Origin: an uncultured beta proteobacterium
GTDB lineage: Bacteria > Pseudomonadota > Gammaproteobacteria > Burkholderiales > Burkholderiaceae
NCBI GenBank assembly: GCA_903826775.1
Contig: CAIKFU010000019.1
Location: 1-54,772, forward strand
Direction of reading: 5' to 3'
DNA length: 54,772 nt
Part shown: piece by piece, positions 8,134 through 18,089 of the stretch
Position numbering within the stretch: position 1 is the stretch's first letter
Layout: every line of letters begins with the position of its first letter
Notes under the pieces: model-generated
Told to the model about the DNA's origin: nothing
Databases searched by the model: none
What the model saw: the letters and a program-made list of their open reading frames with translations, nothing else
Program-made: the position numbers and the translations under genes

Positions 8134-9756
8134 ATGCCCAAGCTTGAGACTAAATTAAATACTCGAAGCTCAGAATTTATTGCCAATGCTCGATTGATGC
8201 AATCCGTTGTGGATGATTTAAAACTTAAAGTTGCCCAAATTCAATTGGGTGGCGGAGATGGCGCTAGAAAAAAGCATACTGATAGATCCAAGTTATTGCC
8301 GAGAGACAGAGTTCAATTATTGCTAGACCCAGGAACTCCATTTTTAGAATTTTCTCAGCTGGCTGCATATAGAATGTATCCTGAAAAATCAGGTGAGGAT
8401 GCTGCTCCAGGCGCTGGGCTGATAACAGGTATTGGCTCTGTAGCAGGTCAAGAATGCGTCATCATTTGCAATGATGCTACCGTTAAGGGCGGCACATATT
8501 TCCCCTTAACTGTTAAGAAACATTTACGCGCCCAAGAGATAGCAGACCAAAATAATTTACCTTGCATCTATTTGGTGGATTCTGGTGGCGCCAACCTTCC
8601 GAATCAAGACGAAGTATTTGCAGATCGCGATCATTTTGGCCGTATTTTCTTTAATCAGGCGAATATGTCATCAAAAGGTATTCCGCAGATTGCAGTTGTA
8701 ATGGGTTCATGTACTGCTGGAGGTGCTTATGTTCCAGCAATGAGTGATGAGAGCATTATTGTCAAGGATCAAGGCACCATCTTCTTGGCTGGCCCTCCAT
8801 TAGTTAAAGCAGCCACAGGAGAAATCGTTAGCTCTGAAGATTTGGGTGGTGCTGATGTGCATACTAGGCTTTCTGGGGTTGCTGATCATTTTGCACAAAA
8901 TGATGCCCATGCACTGAGTATTGCTCGTAATATCGTGAGCAATCTGAATCGCAAAAAACCTGAGCCCTTATTGCGCATTAAGTCTAAGCAACCTTTGTTT
9001 TCAGAAGATGAGTTATACGGAGTCATTCCAGTGGATACCCGAAAGCCATATGATGTTCGAGAGGTGATAGCTCGTATTGTGGATGGATCTGAACTTGATG
9101 AATTTAAAGCAAGATTTGGTACTACTCTTTTAACGGGATTTGCGCATCTTGATGGCTATCCCGTAGGAATTATTGCAAATAATGGCATCTTATTTTCAGA
9201 AAGCGCTCTTAAGGGAGCTCACTTTATTCAGTTATGCTGCCAGAGAAAAATTCCACTAGTTTTTCTTCAAAATATTACCGGTTTTATGGTTGGACGTAAG
9301 TACGAAAATGAAGGTATTGCTAGAAATGGCGCCAAAATGGTTACTGCGGTTGCCACTGCTCAAGTGCCTAAATTTACGGTGGTCATTGGAGGCTCCTTTG
9401 GGGCAGGTAATTATGGGATGTGTGGAAGAGCTTTTAGTCCAAGGATGTTATGGATGTGGCCTAACGCTCGAATTTCTGTAATGGGTGGCGAACAGGCCGC
9501 AAGTGTTTTGGCGACAGTTCGTCGCGATGGAATAGAGGCAAAGGGTGGAAAATGGAGTGCTGAAGAAGAGGCAGCATTTAAAGCGCCTTTAAGACAGCAG
9601 TACGAAACTCAAGGACATCCTTATTATGCTAGCGCCAGACTTTGGGATGATGGCATTATTGATCCAAAAGACACAAGAAGGATTTTAAGTTTGGCAATCT
9701 CAGCCAGCTTAAATGCACCCATTCCAGAAACGAAGTTTGGCTTATTTAGAATGTAA
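8134..9756 (+). CDS. liuB: Methylcrotonyl-CoA carboxylase, carboxyltransferase (beta) subunit
   Basis: The 540-residue protein has paired crotonase-fold carboxyltransferase domains, typical in length for MCC beta. Visible hallmarks include [17 protein letters not shown], the [22 protein letters not shown] segment typical of MCC rather than propionyl-CoA carboxylase, [15 protein letters not shown] and the [15 protein letters not shown] motif. It transfers CO2 from the biotin of LiuD to 3-methylcrotonyl-CoA, giving 3-methylglutaconyl-CoA. It sits 17 bases after liuA in the same operon. Confidence 0.96.
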   Translation: MPKLETKLNTRSSEFIANARLMQSVVDDLKLKVAQIQLGGGDGARKKHTDRSKLLPRDRVQLLLDPGTPFLEFSQLAAYRMYPEKSGEDAAPGAGLITGIGSVAGQECVIICNDATVKGGTYFPLTVKKHLRAQEIADQNNLPCIYLVDSGGANLPNQDEVFADRDHFGRIFFNQANMSSKGIPQIAVVMGSCTAGGAYVPAMSDESIIVKDQGTIFLAGPPLVKAATGEIVSSEDLGGADVHTRLSGVADHFAQNDAHALSIARNIVSNLNRKKPEPLLRIKSKQPLFSEDELYGVIPVDTRKPYDVREVIARIVDGSELDEFKARFGTTLLTGFAHLDGYPVGIIANNGILFSESALKGAHFIQLCCQRKIPLVFLQNITGFMVGRKYENEGIARNGAKMVTAVATAQVPKFTVVIGGSFGAGNYGMCGRAFSPRMLWMWPNARISVMGGEQAASVLATVRRDGIEAKGGKWSAEEEAAFKAPLRQQYETQGHPYYASARLWDDGIIDPKDTRRILSLAISASLNAPIPETKFGLFRM

Positions 9757-9775
9757 AGCATCTAAAGGTTTAGAA

Positions 9776-10555
9776 ATGACTTCACCCGCAAAATACACTT
9801 CTTTGATTTTAAATATCAACCGATCTATTGCTACGGTAACTTTAAATCGGCCATCTCTTAGAAATTCATTTAATGAAGTGCTTATTTCAGAATTAACTAA
9901 TGTGTTTGAGGAGCTAAGCAATAACGCTGAAGTTAGAGTGATTGTTTTAGCTGCTAGTGGTATTAGTTTTTGTGCCGGCGCAGATCTAGGGTGGATGAAG
10001 GCGATGGCCTCTTTTAGCTACGAAGAGAACTTGGCAGATGCCGAGCTTTTGGCTAAGATGCTTAATACCCTTTATCGTTGCCATATACCGATAATTGCCC
10101 GAGTTCAAGGTGATGCCTATGGTGGTGGTGTTGGGTTGGCAGCGGTATGCGATATTGTTGTTGCAAGCAACAATGCTCATTTTTGTTTATCTGAAGCGCG
10201 ATTAGGGTTGTTGCCAGCAACCATTAGTCCTTATGTTATTAGGGCTATGGGGGAGCAAGCATCTCGTCGCTATTTTATTACCTCGGAAAGATTCTCTGCC
10301 TCTGAGGCTTTTCGCATTGGATTTGTGCACGTATTAAGCGAATCCGATGATTTGGATATGCAGGTAGACCGTATTTGCCAAGCTATTCTTCAGAATGGTT
10401 CTCAGGCAGTCGCAGAATGTAAAAGGCTAGTACAGGATTTTTCCAATCAGGCAATTGATGTCAAGTTGATTCAAGATACAGTCAAGCGAATTGCTGACAT
10501 TCGAGGTTCTGATGAAGCGCAAGCCCGCATGAAGTCATTTTTGGAGAAAAAATAA
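9776..10555 (+). CDS. liuC: Methylglutaconyl-CoA hydratase
   Basis: This is a crotonase-family enzyme of 259 residues from the ATG at 9776. It hydrates 3-methylglutaconyl-CoA to HMG-CoA. The oxyanion segments SFCAGADLGWM and GDAYGGGVGLAAVCD are present. LSEARLGLLPATISPYV is the stretch characteristic of LiuC/AUH-type hydratases. An in-frame ATG at 9713 lies inside liuB; I prefer 9776 because AAAGG sits seven bases before it and because the extra residues match no part of the family fold. The stop codon is contiguous with the TTG start of liuD. Confidence 0.93.
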   Translation: MTSPAKYTSLILNINRSIATVTLNRPSLRNSFNEVLISELTNVFEELSNNAEVRVIVLAASGISFCAGADLGWMKAMASFSYEENLADAELLAKMLNTLYRCHIPIIARVQGDAYGGGVGLAAVCDIVVASNNAHFCLSEARLGLLPATISPYVIRAMGEQASRRYFITSERFSASEAFRIGFVHVLSESDDLDMQVDRICQAILQNGSQAVAECKRLVQDFSNQAIDVKLIQDTVKRIADIRGSDEAQARMKSFLEKK

Positions 10556-12571
10556 TTGTTCACCAAAGTACTTATAGCCAACCGCGGTGAAATCGCTTGC
10601 CGAATTGCTAAAACCTGTCGCAGCTTAGGAATTAAAACTGTTGCCGTTTATTCGGATGCTGATAAAGAAGCTCTGCATGTTCAAGCATGTGATGAAGCTA
10701 TTTTTATCGGCGGATCCGCTCCTAAGGAAAGTTATCTTCTAGGTAATCAAATTATTGAACAAGCTATAGCTTGTGGCGCTGAAGCGATTCACCCTGGTTA
10801 TGGCTTTCTTTCTGAAAATGCAGATTTTGCTCAGGCTTGTGCAGTAGCCGGTTTGGTTTTTATAGGACCGCCTGCAACTGCAATCATGGCAATGGGATCC
10901 AAATCCGCCGCGAAGTCTTTGATGGAGAAGGCTCAGGTCCCTTTAGTCCCTGGGTATCATGGCGATCAGCAGGAGTTCAATTTTTTGCATAAGCAGGCGG
11001 ATCAGATCGGCTACCCTGTGCTGCTAAAAGCTTCAGCTGGAGGTGGCGGCAAAGGAATGCGCATTGTGCAAGACAGCTTTTCTTTTGAGGAAGCATTAGC
11101 ATCATGCAAGCGTGAGGCAATGACTAGTTTTGGTGATGATAAGGTATTGGTAGAAAAATATTTAACTCGACCAAGGCATATTGAAGTCCAAGTATTTGCA
11201 GATAAACATGGTAATTGTGTTTATTTATTTGATCGTGATTGCTCTGTTCAGCGTCGTCATCAGAAAGTTTTAGAGGAGGCTCCAGCACCCTGTATGAGCT
11301 TGGAGCTTAAGCAAGCAATGGGTGAGGCAGCAGTTAACGCCGCAAAAGCAGTTAATTACGAAGGTGCTGGAACTGTAGAGTTTATTGCGGAAGCTGATAA
11401 CGAGGGTCAGGCGGGTCAATTTTATTTTATGGAGATGAACACACGTCTTCAAGTGGAACATCCAGTAACAGAAATGATTACCGGTCAGGATTTAGTAGAA
11501 TGGCAACTTCGAGTTGCTGCTGGTGAGTCGCTCCCACTCATGCAGCATGAGCTTAAGGAGCATGGACATGCCCTTGAAGCTCGAATTTATGCAGAAAATC
11601 CTGAGAATCAGTTTCTTCCATCGACTGGTACTTTGTTCTCTATGAAGATGCCTAAAGAAGAACGTGGGATAGTCAGGGTTGATACAGGAGTGCGTGAAGG
11701 GGATATCATCAGTCCTTTCTACGACCCCATGATTGCAAAACTAATTGTATGGGGCGAGGATCGGCCAACAGCACTAGCTAGAATGGCAACAGCCTTAGCG
11801 CAAGTCAATATAGTGGGGCTATCATCCAACGTTGCCTTTCTCGGCCGCTTGGTTAAAAACGAATCATTCGTTAAACCTAATTTGGATACTGGACTAATTC
11901 CTCGATATGAAAGCGAGTTGTTACATGCTGATACGCAGGTGGATTTTGAGAGTCTCGCGTTTTTAGTTGGAGGTCAATTGTTGGCTGAGCAGAAAGCACT
12001 CAGTGCTTATTCCTCTGAAATTAATTCGCCTTGGCAAAAAAATGATGGATGGCGAATGAATGGATCTTGCAATCGAGCGTTTACGTTCACATTGGATGAT
12101 GCCCACCAATTACATATAGCGCACTTAGATTACTTCCGGAATACGCTCTCTTATAACGGTGAAGTGAAGCGCTTTACTTATAGTAAAGACTGTGAAATGC
12201 TGCGAATAGGATTAAATGCAAAGCGATCGACTGCTTGTGTCATTATAGAAATTATCCACCCAGAAATTATTCATTTATTTCGTGATGGCAGGCATCAAAA
12301 ATGGCACTACCTAAACCCTCTAGAGCTTACTCATAATGAAGAGGATGGTATTGGAAAGCTAACGGCACCAATGCCTGGTAGGGTGGTGTCTATCCGAGTT
12401 CAAGTTGGTGATCAGGTTAAGATGGGGGACTCATTATTAGTTGTAGAGGCAATGAAAATGGAGCATACTATTACCGCCCCTATTGATGGAGTAATCGCTG
12501 AAATTCTCTTTGCCGAAGGCGAACAGGTTAGCGAAGGGGATCAATTAATTATTTTTGTAAGCTCTACATAA
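10556..12571 (+). CDS. liuD: Methylcrotonyl-CoA carboxylase, biotin-containing (alpha) subunit
   Basis: The 671-residue protein carries a biotin carboxylase half (N-terminal KVLIANRGEIACRI, ATP-grasp with KASAGGGGKGMRIV, and FMEMNTRLQVEHPVTE), a linker domain and a C-terminal biotinyl domain with EAMKMEH; the biotinylated lysine is about residue 634. It carboxylates biotin with ATP and bicarbonate and partners LiuB. The start is a TTG placed immediately after the liuC stop, with GGAG at 10543-10546 nine bases upstream; no ATG near the conserved N-terminus exists. This suggests tight coupling to liuC. The BPL biotin ligase needed is not in the window. Confidence 0.95.
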   Translation: MFTKVLIANRGEIACRIAKTCRSLGIKTVAVYSDADKEALHVQACDEAIFIGGSAPKESYLLGNQIIEQAIACGAEAIHPGYGFLSENADFAQACAVAGLVFIGPPATAIMAMGSKSAAKSLMEKAQVPLVPGYHGDQQEFNFLHKQADQIGYPVLLKASAGGGGKGMRIVQDSFSFEEALASCKREAMTSFGDDKVLVEKYLTRPRHIEVQVFADKHGNCVYLFDRDCSVQRRHQKVLEEAPAPCMSLELKQAMGEAAVNAAKAVNYEGAGTVEFIAEADNEGQAGQFYFMEMNTRLQVEHPVTEMITGQDLVEWQLRVAAGESLPLMQHELKEHGHALEARIYAENPENQFLPSTGTLFSMKMPKEERGIVRVDTGVREGDIISPFYDPMIAKLIVWGEDRPTALARMATALAQVNIVGLSSNVAFLGRLVKNESFVKPNLDTGLIPRYESELLHADTQVDFESLAFLVGGQLLAEQKALSAYSSEINSPWQKNDGWRMNGSCNRAFTFTLDDAHQLHIAHLDYFRNTLSYNGEVKRFTYSKDCEMLRIGLNAKRSTACVIIEIIHPEIIHLFRDGRHQKWHYLNPLELTHNEEDGIGKLTAPMPGRVVSIRVQVGDQVKMGDSLLVVEAMKMEHTITAPIDGVIAEILFAEGEQVSEGDQLIIFVSST

Positions 12572-12586
12572 ATAGAGTTGCCAATA

Positions 12587-13513
12587 ATGAATAGTTCTGC
12601 ATTCTTACCTAAAAAAGTAAAGATAGTCGAGGTAGGGCCTCGTGATGGCTTGCAGAATGAGAAGGAATTCGTGGCTCATGAGATTAAAATTTCTTTAATT
12701 GATCAACTATCTTCCGCTGGCTTTTCTAATATTGAAGCAGCAGCTTTTGTATCGCCAAAATGGGTGCCACAAATGGCGGGAGGTGAAATCGTGATGGCTG
12801 GAATACGGCGATATCCAGGAACTATTTATTCGGTTTTAGTCCCCAATCTTCAAGGTTTTGAAATGGCTCTTGAAGCTTCTGCTGATGAGATTGTAATTTT
12901 TGGGGCTGCATCTGAAACTTTCTCCCAGAAAAATATTAATTGCAGTATTGCCGAGTCCATTGAGCGCTTTGTTCCAGTAGCAAAAGCTGCCATAGATCAT
13001 GGTATGCGTGTGCGCGGAAGTATTTCTTGTGCTTTGGGTTGTCCATATGAGGGGCATATTGATCCTGCGAGAGTGGCAGTGTTAGTTCAGCGTATGGCTG
13101 ATTTAGGGTGTGTAGAAATTGATATCGCCGATACGATTGGTGTGGGCACCCCCAATAAAGTTAAGGCAGTGTTTGAGTGTTTAAGACAAATACTACCAAT
13201 CACTACTTTTTCTGGACATTTTCATGACACGTACGGTCAGTCACTCGCCAATATTTACGCTGCCATGGAGTTGGGGGTGAGCATTTTCCATTCCTCTGTA
13301 GCCGGTTTAGGTGGTTGTCCTTATGCAAAAGGGGCAACAGGTAATGTTGCAACTGAAGATGTTCTCTACCTGCTTGATGGGTTGGGGGTTGAGACTGGAA
13401 TTGACTTTGAGAAGGTGGTCAGAAGCGGGGAATTTATCTCGAAAGCTCTGAATAGGCCAAATGGATCAAAAGCAGGCAAAGCTTATCTTGCTAAGAATGC
13501 TAGTCAGGCGTAG
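12587..13513 (+). CDS. liuE: Hydroxymethylglutaryl-CoA lyase
   Basis: The protein (308 residues from the ATG at 12587) is a TIM-barrel HMG-CoA lyase. It has VEVGPRDGLQNE near the N-terminus (metal Asp and catalytic Arg), FHDTYGQ with a metal histidine, and the signature SVAGLGGCPYAKGATGN with the active-site cysteine. It splits HMG-CoA into acetyl-CoA and acetoacetate, ending the leucine route. A TTG at 12578 could extend it by three residues, but TAGAG spacing favours the ATG. Its last 10 bases overlap the 3' end of the convergent PaaK-like gene. No acetoacetate-activating CoA-transferase is found nearby. Confidence 0.95.
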   Translation: MNSSAFLPKKVKIVEVGPRDGLQNEKEFVAHEIKISLIDQLSSAGFSNIEAAAFVSPKWVPQMAGGEIVMAGIRRYPGTIYSVLVPNLQGFEMALEASADEIVIFGAASETFSQKNINCSIAESIERFVPVAKAAIDHGMRVRGSISCALGCPYEGHIDPARVAVLVQRMADLGCVEIDIADTIGVGTPNKVKAVFECLRQILPITTFSGHFHDTYGQSLANIYAAMELGVSIFHSSVAGLGGCPYAKGATGNVATEDVLYLLDGLGVETGIDFEKVVRSGEFISKALNRPNGSKAGKAYLAKNASQA

Positions 13514-14760
13514 GTTCTAGCGTCTTCGATTAATTTTCCATCAGTTGGAAGGAAATTGCTGTTTTCAAAACATACTTTTGCTCTAAGTTTGGTAATGTCT
13601 CTTGTTGATTGGACGATGGCTTTATTCAAAGCGTCTAAATCAGATGAGGCAACGTCCTCCAATTCACAATGAATAGTCATTACTTCGTTTCCAATATTTC
13701 CACTCACAATAACGCGGGCTTTATTTATCTGAGGATGCTTCTTAATAATTTCTTGAACTTGCCCTGGATGAACAAACATTCCTTTGATTTTTGTAGTTTG
13801 ATCTGCTCTACCTAACCATCCTTTGATGCGTATATTACTTCTGCCACAGGGCGAAGGGGTAGTTAATGATTCAGGATCAATTGCTGACAAATCGCCTGTG
13901 CCAAAACGAATTAAGGGGTAGTCTTTATTAAAAACAGTAATCACCACTTCGCCAGTCTCACCAAGGGAAAGTGGTTTTATTCCATTTGGCTCAACAATTT
14001 CTAAAATAATCTCTTCATCAATAATCATGCCAGATGTAAGTTGCGGAGATTCATAGGCAATTAAGCCGACATCGGCTGTGGCGTAGGCAGAGGTCACCAC
14101 AATTTTGCGTGCTTGAAACCAAGTTCGGAGGCTAGGTGGCAACGCTTCACCAGAAACAACTGCTTTGGTGATGCTGCTTGAATCTAAGCCTAACTCATCT
14201 GCTTTCTCAAGAATAATCTTAAGAAAGGAAGGGGTTCCTGTGTAGGCACTAGGGCGAAGAAGGGCAACGGTTTGGGCTTGTAGCTCTGTTTGCCCTATAC
14301 CTGCAGGAAAAACGCAACAGCCTAAAGCATGTGCACCACCCTCCATCATCCAAGCTCCAGGAGTGAAGTGGTAAGAAAAAGTGTTATGTACTATATCGCC
14401 AGGTTTAAACCCAGCTGCACGAAGTGATCTGGCTAAGCGAAAACTATCTAACCCTGATCCTTGTGGCTCATAAATTGGACCTGGAGATTGAAAAATGCGT
14501 TTTAGTTTACTAATGACGGTAGCATTCATACCGCCAAATGGCGGACTCATCTTTTGTTGCTCGCTTAAATCTGATTTTCTAGTAACCGGAAGATTGGCTA
14601 AGGACTCTCTAGATGTAATTTTACTTGGGTCAATATGAGCAAATAGACGATCAAAATATTCAGTATGTTTTTTTGCGTACTGAATTTGTTCTGGTAGCTG
14701 ATGAAAAAGAGCGTTTTCCCTTTCCTCATGTGAACGAGTTTCTAATTTATCTAAAATCAT
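13504..14760 (-). CDS. PaaK-like AMP-dependent ligase with atypical P-loop
   Basis: The 418-residue protein is shaped like phenylacetate-CoA ligase: a PaaK-type N-terminal region (LPEQIQYAKKHTEYFDRLF), SGEALPP, the IRFGTGDLS segment, the GWLGRADQTTKIKGMFVHPGQV hinge and a C-terminal AMP-binding domain ending in DGKLIEDAR. The glycine-rich ATP loop, usually SSGTTGKPT, reads QSPGPIYEPQGSG. So either nucleotide binding is altered or this is a subfamily with a different loop. It is the last gene of the LIV transporter operon, nine bases after livF, and probably activates the imported acid to its CoA thioester. The actual substrate is unknown. Confidence 0.82.
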   Translation of the reverse strand: MILDKLETRSHEERENALFHQLPEQIQYAKKHTEYFDRLFAHIDPSKITSRESLANLPVTRKSDLSEQQKMSPPFGGMNATVISKLKRIFQSPGPIYEPQGSGLDSFRLARSLRAAGFKPGDIVHNTFSYHFTPGAWMMEGGAHALGCCVFPAGIGQTELQAQTVALLRPSAYTGTPSFLKIILEKADELGLDSSSITKAVVSGEALPPSLRTWFQARKIVVTSAYATADVGLIAYESPQLTSGMIIDEEIILEIVEPNGIKPLSLGETGEVVITVFNKDYPLIRFGTGDLSAIDPESLTTPSPCGRSNIRIKGWLGRADQTTKIKGMFVHPGQVQEIIKKHPQINKARVIVSGNIGNEVMTIHCELEDVASSDLDALNKAIVQSTRDITKLRAKVCFENSNFLPTDGKLIEDARTYA

Positions 14761-14769
14761 GGCGTATTA

Positions 14770-15582
14770 TTATGAAAGCCAACGTTTGCGTCGGCGGTAG
14801 GATTTAACATCTTTGAATGACTTGCGTTCTTCATCATTATTTGCAGAAACGCCCAAGTAGAACTCTTTGACATCTTCATTATTTCGCAAATCTTCTGCAG
14901 CGCCATCCATCACTACACGGCCATTTTCTAAAATATAGCCATAATCGCTATACCTGAGGGCGACCATAGTGTTTTGTTCTGCAAGAAGAAAGCTAACGCT
15001 TTCACGTTTATTGAGGTCCTTAACAATCTCAAAAACTTCTTCAACGATTTGAGGTGCTAGGCCCATTGAAGGCTCATCTAATAAAACCATTTCTGGTTTA
15101 GCCATCATCGCTCGTCCAATTGCGCACATCTGCTGCTCTCCGCCAGAAGTGTAGGCTGATTGAGATTTTCTGCGAATCTTCAAACGTGGGAAGTATTCAT
15201 AAATCTTTTCTAATTCTTGCCTCACTTGGGCATTACTGATTTTTCGGGTATAGGCTCCAGTCATCAAATTATCTTCAATCGAAAGATGGGCAAAACAGTG
15301 GCGTCCTTCCATTACCTGGATAACGCCACGGGTTACCAACTGATTGGGCGATAGCTTATCAACCCGTTCATTTTTATATTGAATACTGCCTTTAGTGACA
15401 TCCCCTCTTTCTGCCGCCAATATATTAGAAATTGCTTTAAGGGTGGTTGATTTACCAGCGCCATTTGCGCCTAATAAGGCAACAATTTTGCCTTTAGGCA
15501 CCTGAAGTGAAACACCTTTTAAGACCAGAATAACGTGGTCATAAATTACTTCTATATTGTTGACGGAAAGTAAAGGAGTCAT
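14770..15582 (-). CDS. livF: Branched-chain amino acid-type ABC transporter ATPase LivF
   Basis: The 270-residue ABC ATPase has Walker A GANGAGKST near residue 36, signature TSGGEQQMCAIGRAM, Walker B MVLLDEPSMGLAP and the switch region LLAEQN typical of LivF. It powers uptake with LivG through the LivHM channel. The tail after residue 245 is basic (SYRRRKRW) and longer than usual LivF. The start is preceded by AAAGGAG on the minus strand. In this operon type the cargo is often an organic acid rather than an amino acid. Confidence 0.93.
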   Translation of the reverse strand: MTPLLSVNNIEVIYDHVILVLKGVSLQVPKGKIVALLGANGAGKSTTLKAISNILAAERGDVTKGSIQYKNERVDKLSPNQLVTRGVIQVMEGRHCFAHLSIEDNLMTGAYTRKISNAQVRQELEKIYEYFPRLKIRRKSQSAYTSGGEQQMCAIGRAMMAKPEMVLLDEPSMGLAPQIVEEVFEIVKDLNKRESVSFLLAEQNTMVALRYSDYGYILENGRVVMDGAAEDLRNNEDVKEFYLGVSANNDEERKSFKDVKSYRRRKRWLS

Positions 15583-15599
15583 TTTTATATAAAGATGAA

Positions 15600-16928
15600 T
15601 TAATTCTTAAGGCATGCAGGGGTAATATTTTTCTCTTTAGCATATTCTCGTGCCGATGCTTTGAAGAGTGGGTGAATGAGATTTTTATTGCCCTCAAGCC
15701 AATCAGAGACCAACGTCCACTTTGTGCCATCCCATTGCTGAATTTTAATTTTTCCAGATCCCTCATGGTTTTCGCACGAAGTTTTAATTTCTGGCAAAAG
15801 GCCCGTTGCACCTAGAGCAGTTAAGCGAGCGTTGTTAACATTGAGATTTTCAAAGGCCCAACGCATTTGCTCGCCAGTAATCGGCTTACCCTTACCATAT
15901 TTGTTTTGGGCTAAGCGATCCGCCTCAACTGTAACAATTGCCGCAGAAACACCGCGGTTATAGAGGATAGTGCCGATCTTGGCTTTATCAGATAGATTTC
16001 CTTTTCCGGCCCCATAGACAACCTTTTCAATATCGGCGATTAGGGGTACATTTTTACCAGACACGTTCCAAGTAGCGCTCATGTAGCCTTTGGCTGCATC
16101 ACCAGCTGGAATTACGTCTTCCTCAGACCCGGCCCACCACGATCCAATAATTTTGTCGCGGGGGAAGCCTACCTTTTGAGCGGCCTTTAAGGCTGTTTGA
16201 TTCATAACGCCCCAACCCCAGAAGATAACGTAATCCGGGTTTTCTTCACGAATCTTTAACCATTGCGCACCCTGTTCATTTCCTGGGTGTGCAACTGGAA
16301 TTTCAGTTAATTTGAAATTGTTTATCTTGCTCTCCGCCTCGAGTGCAATGATGGGCTCTTTTCCATAAGCTGAATCATGGTAGAGGTAGACAATTTTCTT
16401 GCCCGCTAATGAACCTCCATTTTTTTGAGACAAAAACTTCACAATGGCTGAAGCTTGCATCTGATAAGTTGTTACTAATGGGAAAGCATAGGGAAATACA
16501 GAGCCATCAACTGCATCTGTACGGCCATAACCCATCATGATAAGTGGCACCTTATCTGTCTGAGATTTTTCTAGAACAGCATATGAGATGCCGGTCGACA
16601 TGGTGTGAATAGCCGTACCTTTTGAGATTCCGGATTTACTTTTGAGTCGTTCGTAACACTCAACGCCCTTAGCGTTGTTGTACTCAGTCTCACATTCTTC
16701 CCATGCGAACTTAACCCCATTGACGCCACCCTCAGAAAGGTTGACGTAATTAAGGTAATCTATGAAGCCCCCGTAAAAGGCTTGACCATTTTGACCATAA
16801 GGCCCCACCCGATAGCTCGGAATAGAAATGAATTGATCTTCAGCCACCGCCTGTAACGGATAGATAAAAATCAGTGACGTTAAGGCAGCAACAATGGTTG
16901 CGCCAAATGATGTTTTAATACTTTTCAT
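15600..16928 (-). CDS. ABC transporter periplasmic substrate-binding protein, LIV type
   Basis: The 442-residue protein has an N-terminal signal sequence (hydrophobic stretch at about 8-28, cleavage near AVAED) and a type I periplasmic-binding fold (Leu/Ile/Val-BP-like, Peripla_BP_6). It is longer than typical LivK (about 370). It binds the cargo of the LivFGHM transporter. The ATG is preceded at six bases by a perfect AAGGAGGT on the minus strand (16935-16942), consistent with the high expression needed for a binding protein. It has a 75-base gap from livM and no visible terminator. Confidence 0.92.
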   Translation of the reverse strand: MKSIKTSFGATIVAALTSLIFIYPLQAVAEDQFISIPSYRVGPYGQNGQAFYGGFIDYLNYVNLSEGGVNGVKFAWEECETEYNNAKGVECYERLKSKSGISKGTAIHTMSTGISYAVLEKSQTDKVPLIMMGYGRTDAVDGSVFPYAFPLVTTYQMQASAIVKFLSQKNGGSLAGKKIVYLYHDSAYGKEPIIALEAESKINNFKLTEIPVAHPGNEQGAQWLKIREENPDYVIFWGWGVMNQTALKAAQKVGFPRDKIIGSWWAGSEEDVIPAGDAAKGYMSATWNVSGKNVPLIADIEKVVYGAGKGNLSDKAKIGTILYNRGVSAAIVTVEADRLAQNKYGKGKPITGEQMRWAFENLNVNNARLTALGATGLLPEIKTSCENHEGSGKIKIQQWDGTKWTLVSDWLEGNKNLIHPLFKASAREYAKEKNITPACLKN

Positions 16929-17003
16929 TTTGATACCTCCTTGAAAAAGCTAGTTAACAATATTGTCCCGTTTTTGGGTTTTTGAATACAGGGTTTTCAT
17001 CTA

Positions 17004-18080
17004 CTAATGCGGGAAAGGCCAAAGTCGTAATTTTTCTTTTCCAATTTGCCAGAGCCTAGCCAATCCGTGGGGCTCCACAATTAAGAAGAAAATAATTAAT
17101 GCTCCAAAAACAGCTAGTTGAATATGCGAAATGGTGGCGTTACTAAGCGGTAGGTGTAATAACTTCGAAATAAACGGCAAAAGAATATCTAAAAATATGG
17201 GTAGTAGCAAAATAAATCCAGCGCCTAAGAAATTGCCCAAAATACTGCCAACACCACCAATGATGACCATAAACAAGATTTTGAATGACAATTCAAGAGA
17301 AAATCCATCTGGCTCAACGGTGCCTAGGTAGCAATAGGCATATAAGGCGCCAGCAACGCCACAATAAAACGAACTAATCGCAAATGCCAATAGTTTTGTT
17401 TTCATTAAAGGAATACCAATTACTTCAGCAGCAACGTCCATGTCCCTTACGGCCATCCAAGAGCGACCGGTCGATGACCTAACTAGGTTTTTGCCTAATA
17501 GTGAGAGTCCAGAAACGATAAATAACACTAGTAAATATTTTGTAATGGGGGTGTCGAATGTAAACCCAAATAAAGTGAGGGTTTGTGCACTAATCACGCC
17601 TGAAGAGCTGTTATTAGAAAACCAGGGAAATTTAGTTAGGCACCAGACGACAAAAAATTGCGCGGCTAAAGTTGCTACAGCCAAATAAAACCCTTTGATT
17701 CGTAAAGAGGGTAAGCCGAACAATATCCCAACTAGTGCGGCGCTTAGCCCCCCTAAAAAGAAAGAGATAAAGAACGGAATTCCCTCGATTCGCAATTGAA
17801 AATTGTAGCTTGCAAATGCGCCGACTGCCATAAATGCGGCAGACCCTAGCGAGAGTTGACCTGCGTATCCTGTTAAAAAATTAAGCCCAAGTGCTGCCAA
17901 GGAAAAAATTAAGAAGGGAATTAGGATGGCATTAATCCAGTATTCACTTGCAAATAGTGGAACACCAACCGCTGCGACAAAAAGCAAGATCATCATTCCG
18001 ATTCTGTCTTGAAGAATTGGAAATATCTGACTATCGGATTTGTAAGTGGTCTTAAATTGACCGGCTTCACGGTAGAGCAT
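17004..18080 (-). CDS. livM: Branched-chain amino acid-type ABC permease LivM
   Basis: The 358-residue inner-membrane permease has about nine to ten hydrophobic spans and the LivM consensus GLNFLTGYAGQLSLG near residue 65. The EAA-type loop segment GRSWMAVRDMDVAAEVIGIP near residues 210-230 contacts the ATPases. A hydrophilic N-terminal extension of about 30 residues precedes the first span. It pairs with LivH, encoded nine bases upstream in the operon. AAGGAA precedes the ATG. Confidence 0.93.
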   Translation of the reverse strand: MLYREAGQFKTTYKSDSQIFPILQDRIGMMILLFVAAVGVPLFASEYWINAILIPFLIFSLAALGLNFLTGYAGQLSLGSAAFMAVGAFASYNFQLRIEGIPFFISFFLGGLSAALVGILFGLPSLRIKGFYLAVATLAAQFFVVWCLTKFPWFSNNSSSGVISAQTLTLFGFTFDTPITKYLLVLFIVSGLSLLGKNLVRSSTGRSWMAVRDMDVAAEVIGIPLMKTKLLAFAISSFYCGVAGALYAYCYLGTVEPDGFSLELSFKILFMVIIGGVGSILGNFLGAGFILLLPIFLDILLPFISKLLHLPLSNATISHIQLAVFGALIIFFLIVEPHGLARLWQIGKEKLRLWPFPH

Positions 18081-18089
18081 GGTTATTCC

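Noticed and set aside
9713..9775. Earlier liuC start inside liuB
   Set aside because: The extra 21 residues match no part of the crotonase fold; the ATG at 9776 has AAAGG at proper spacing.
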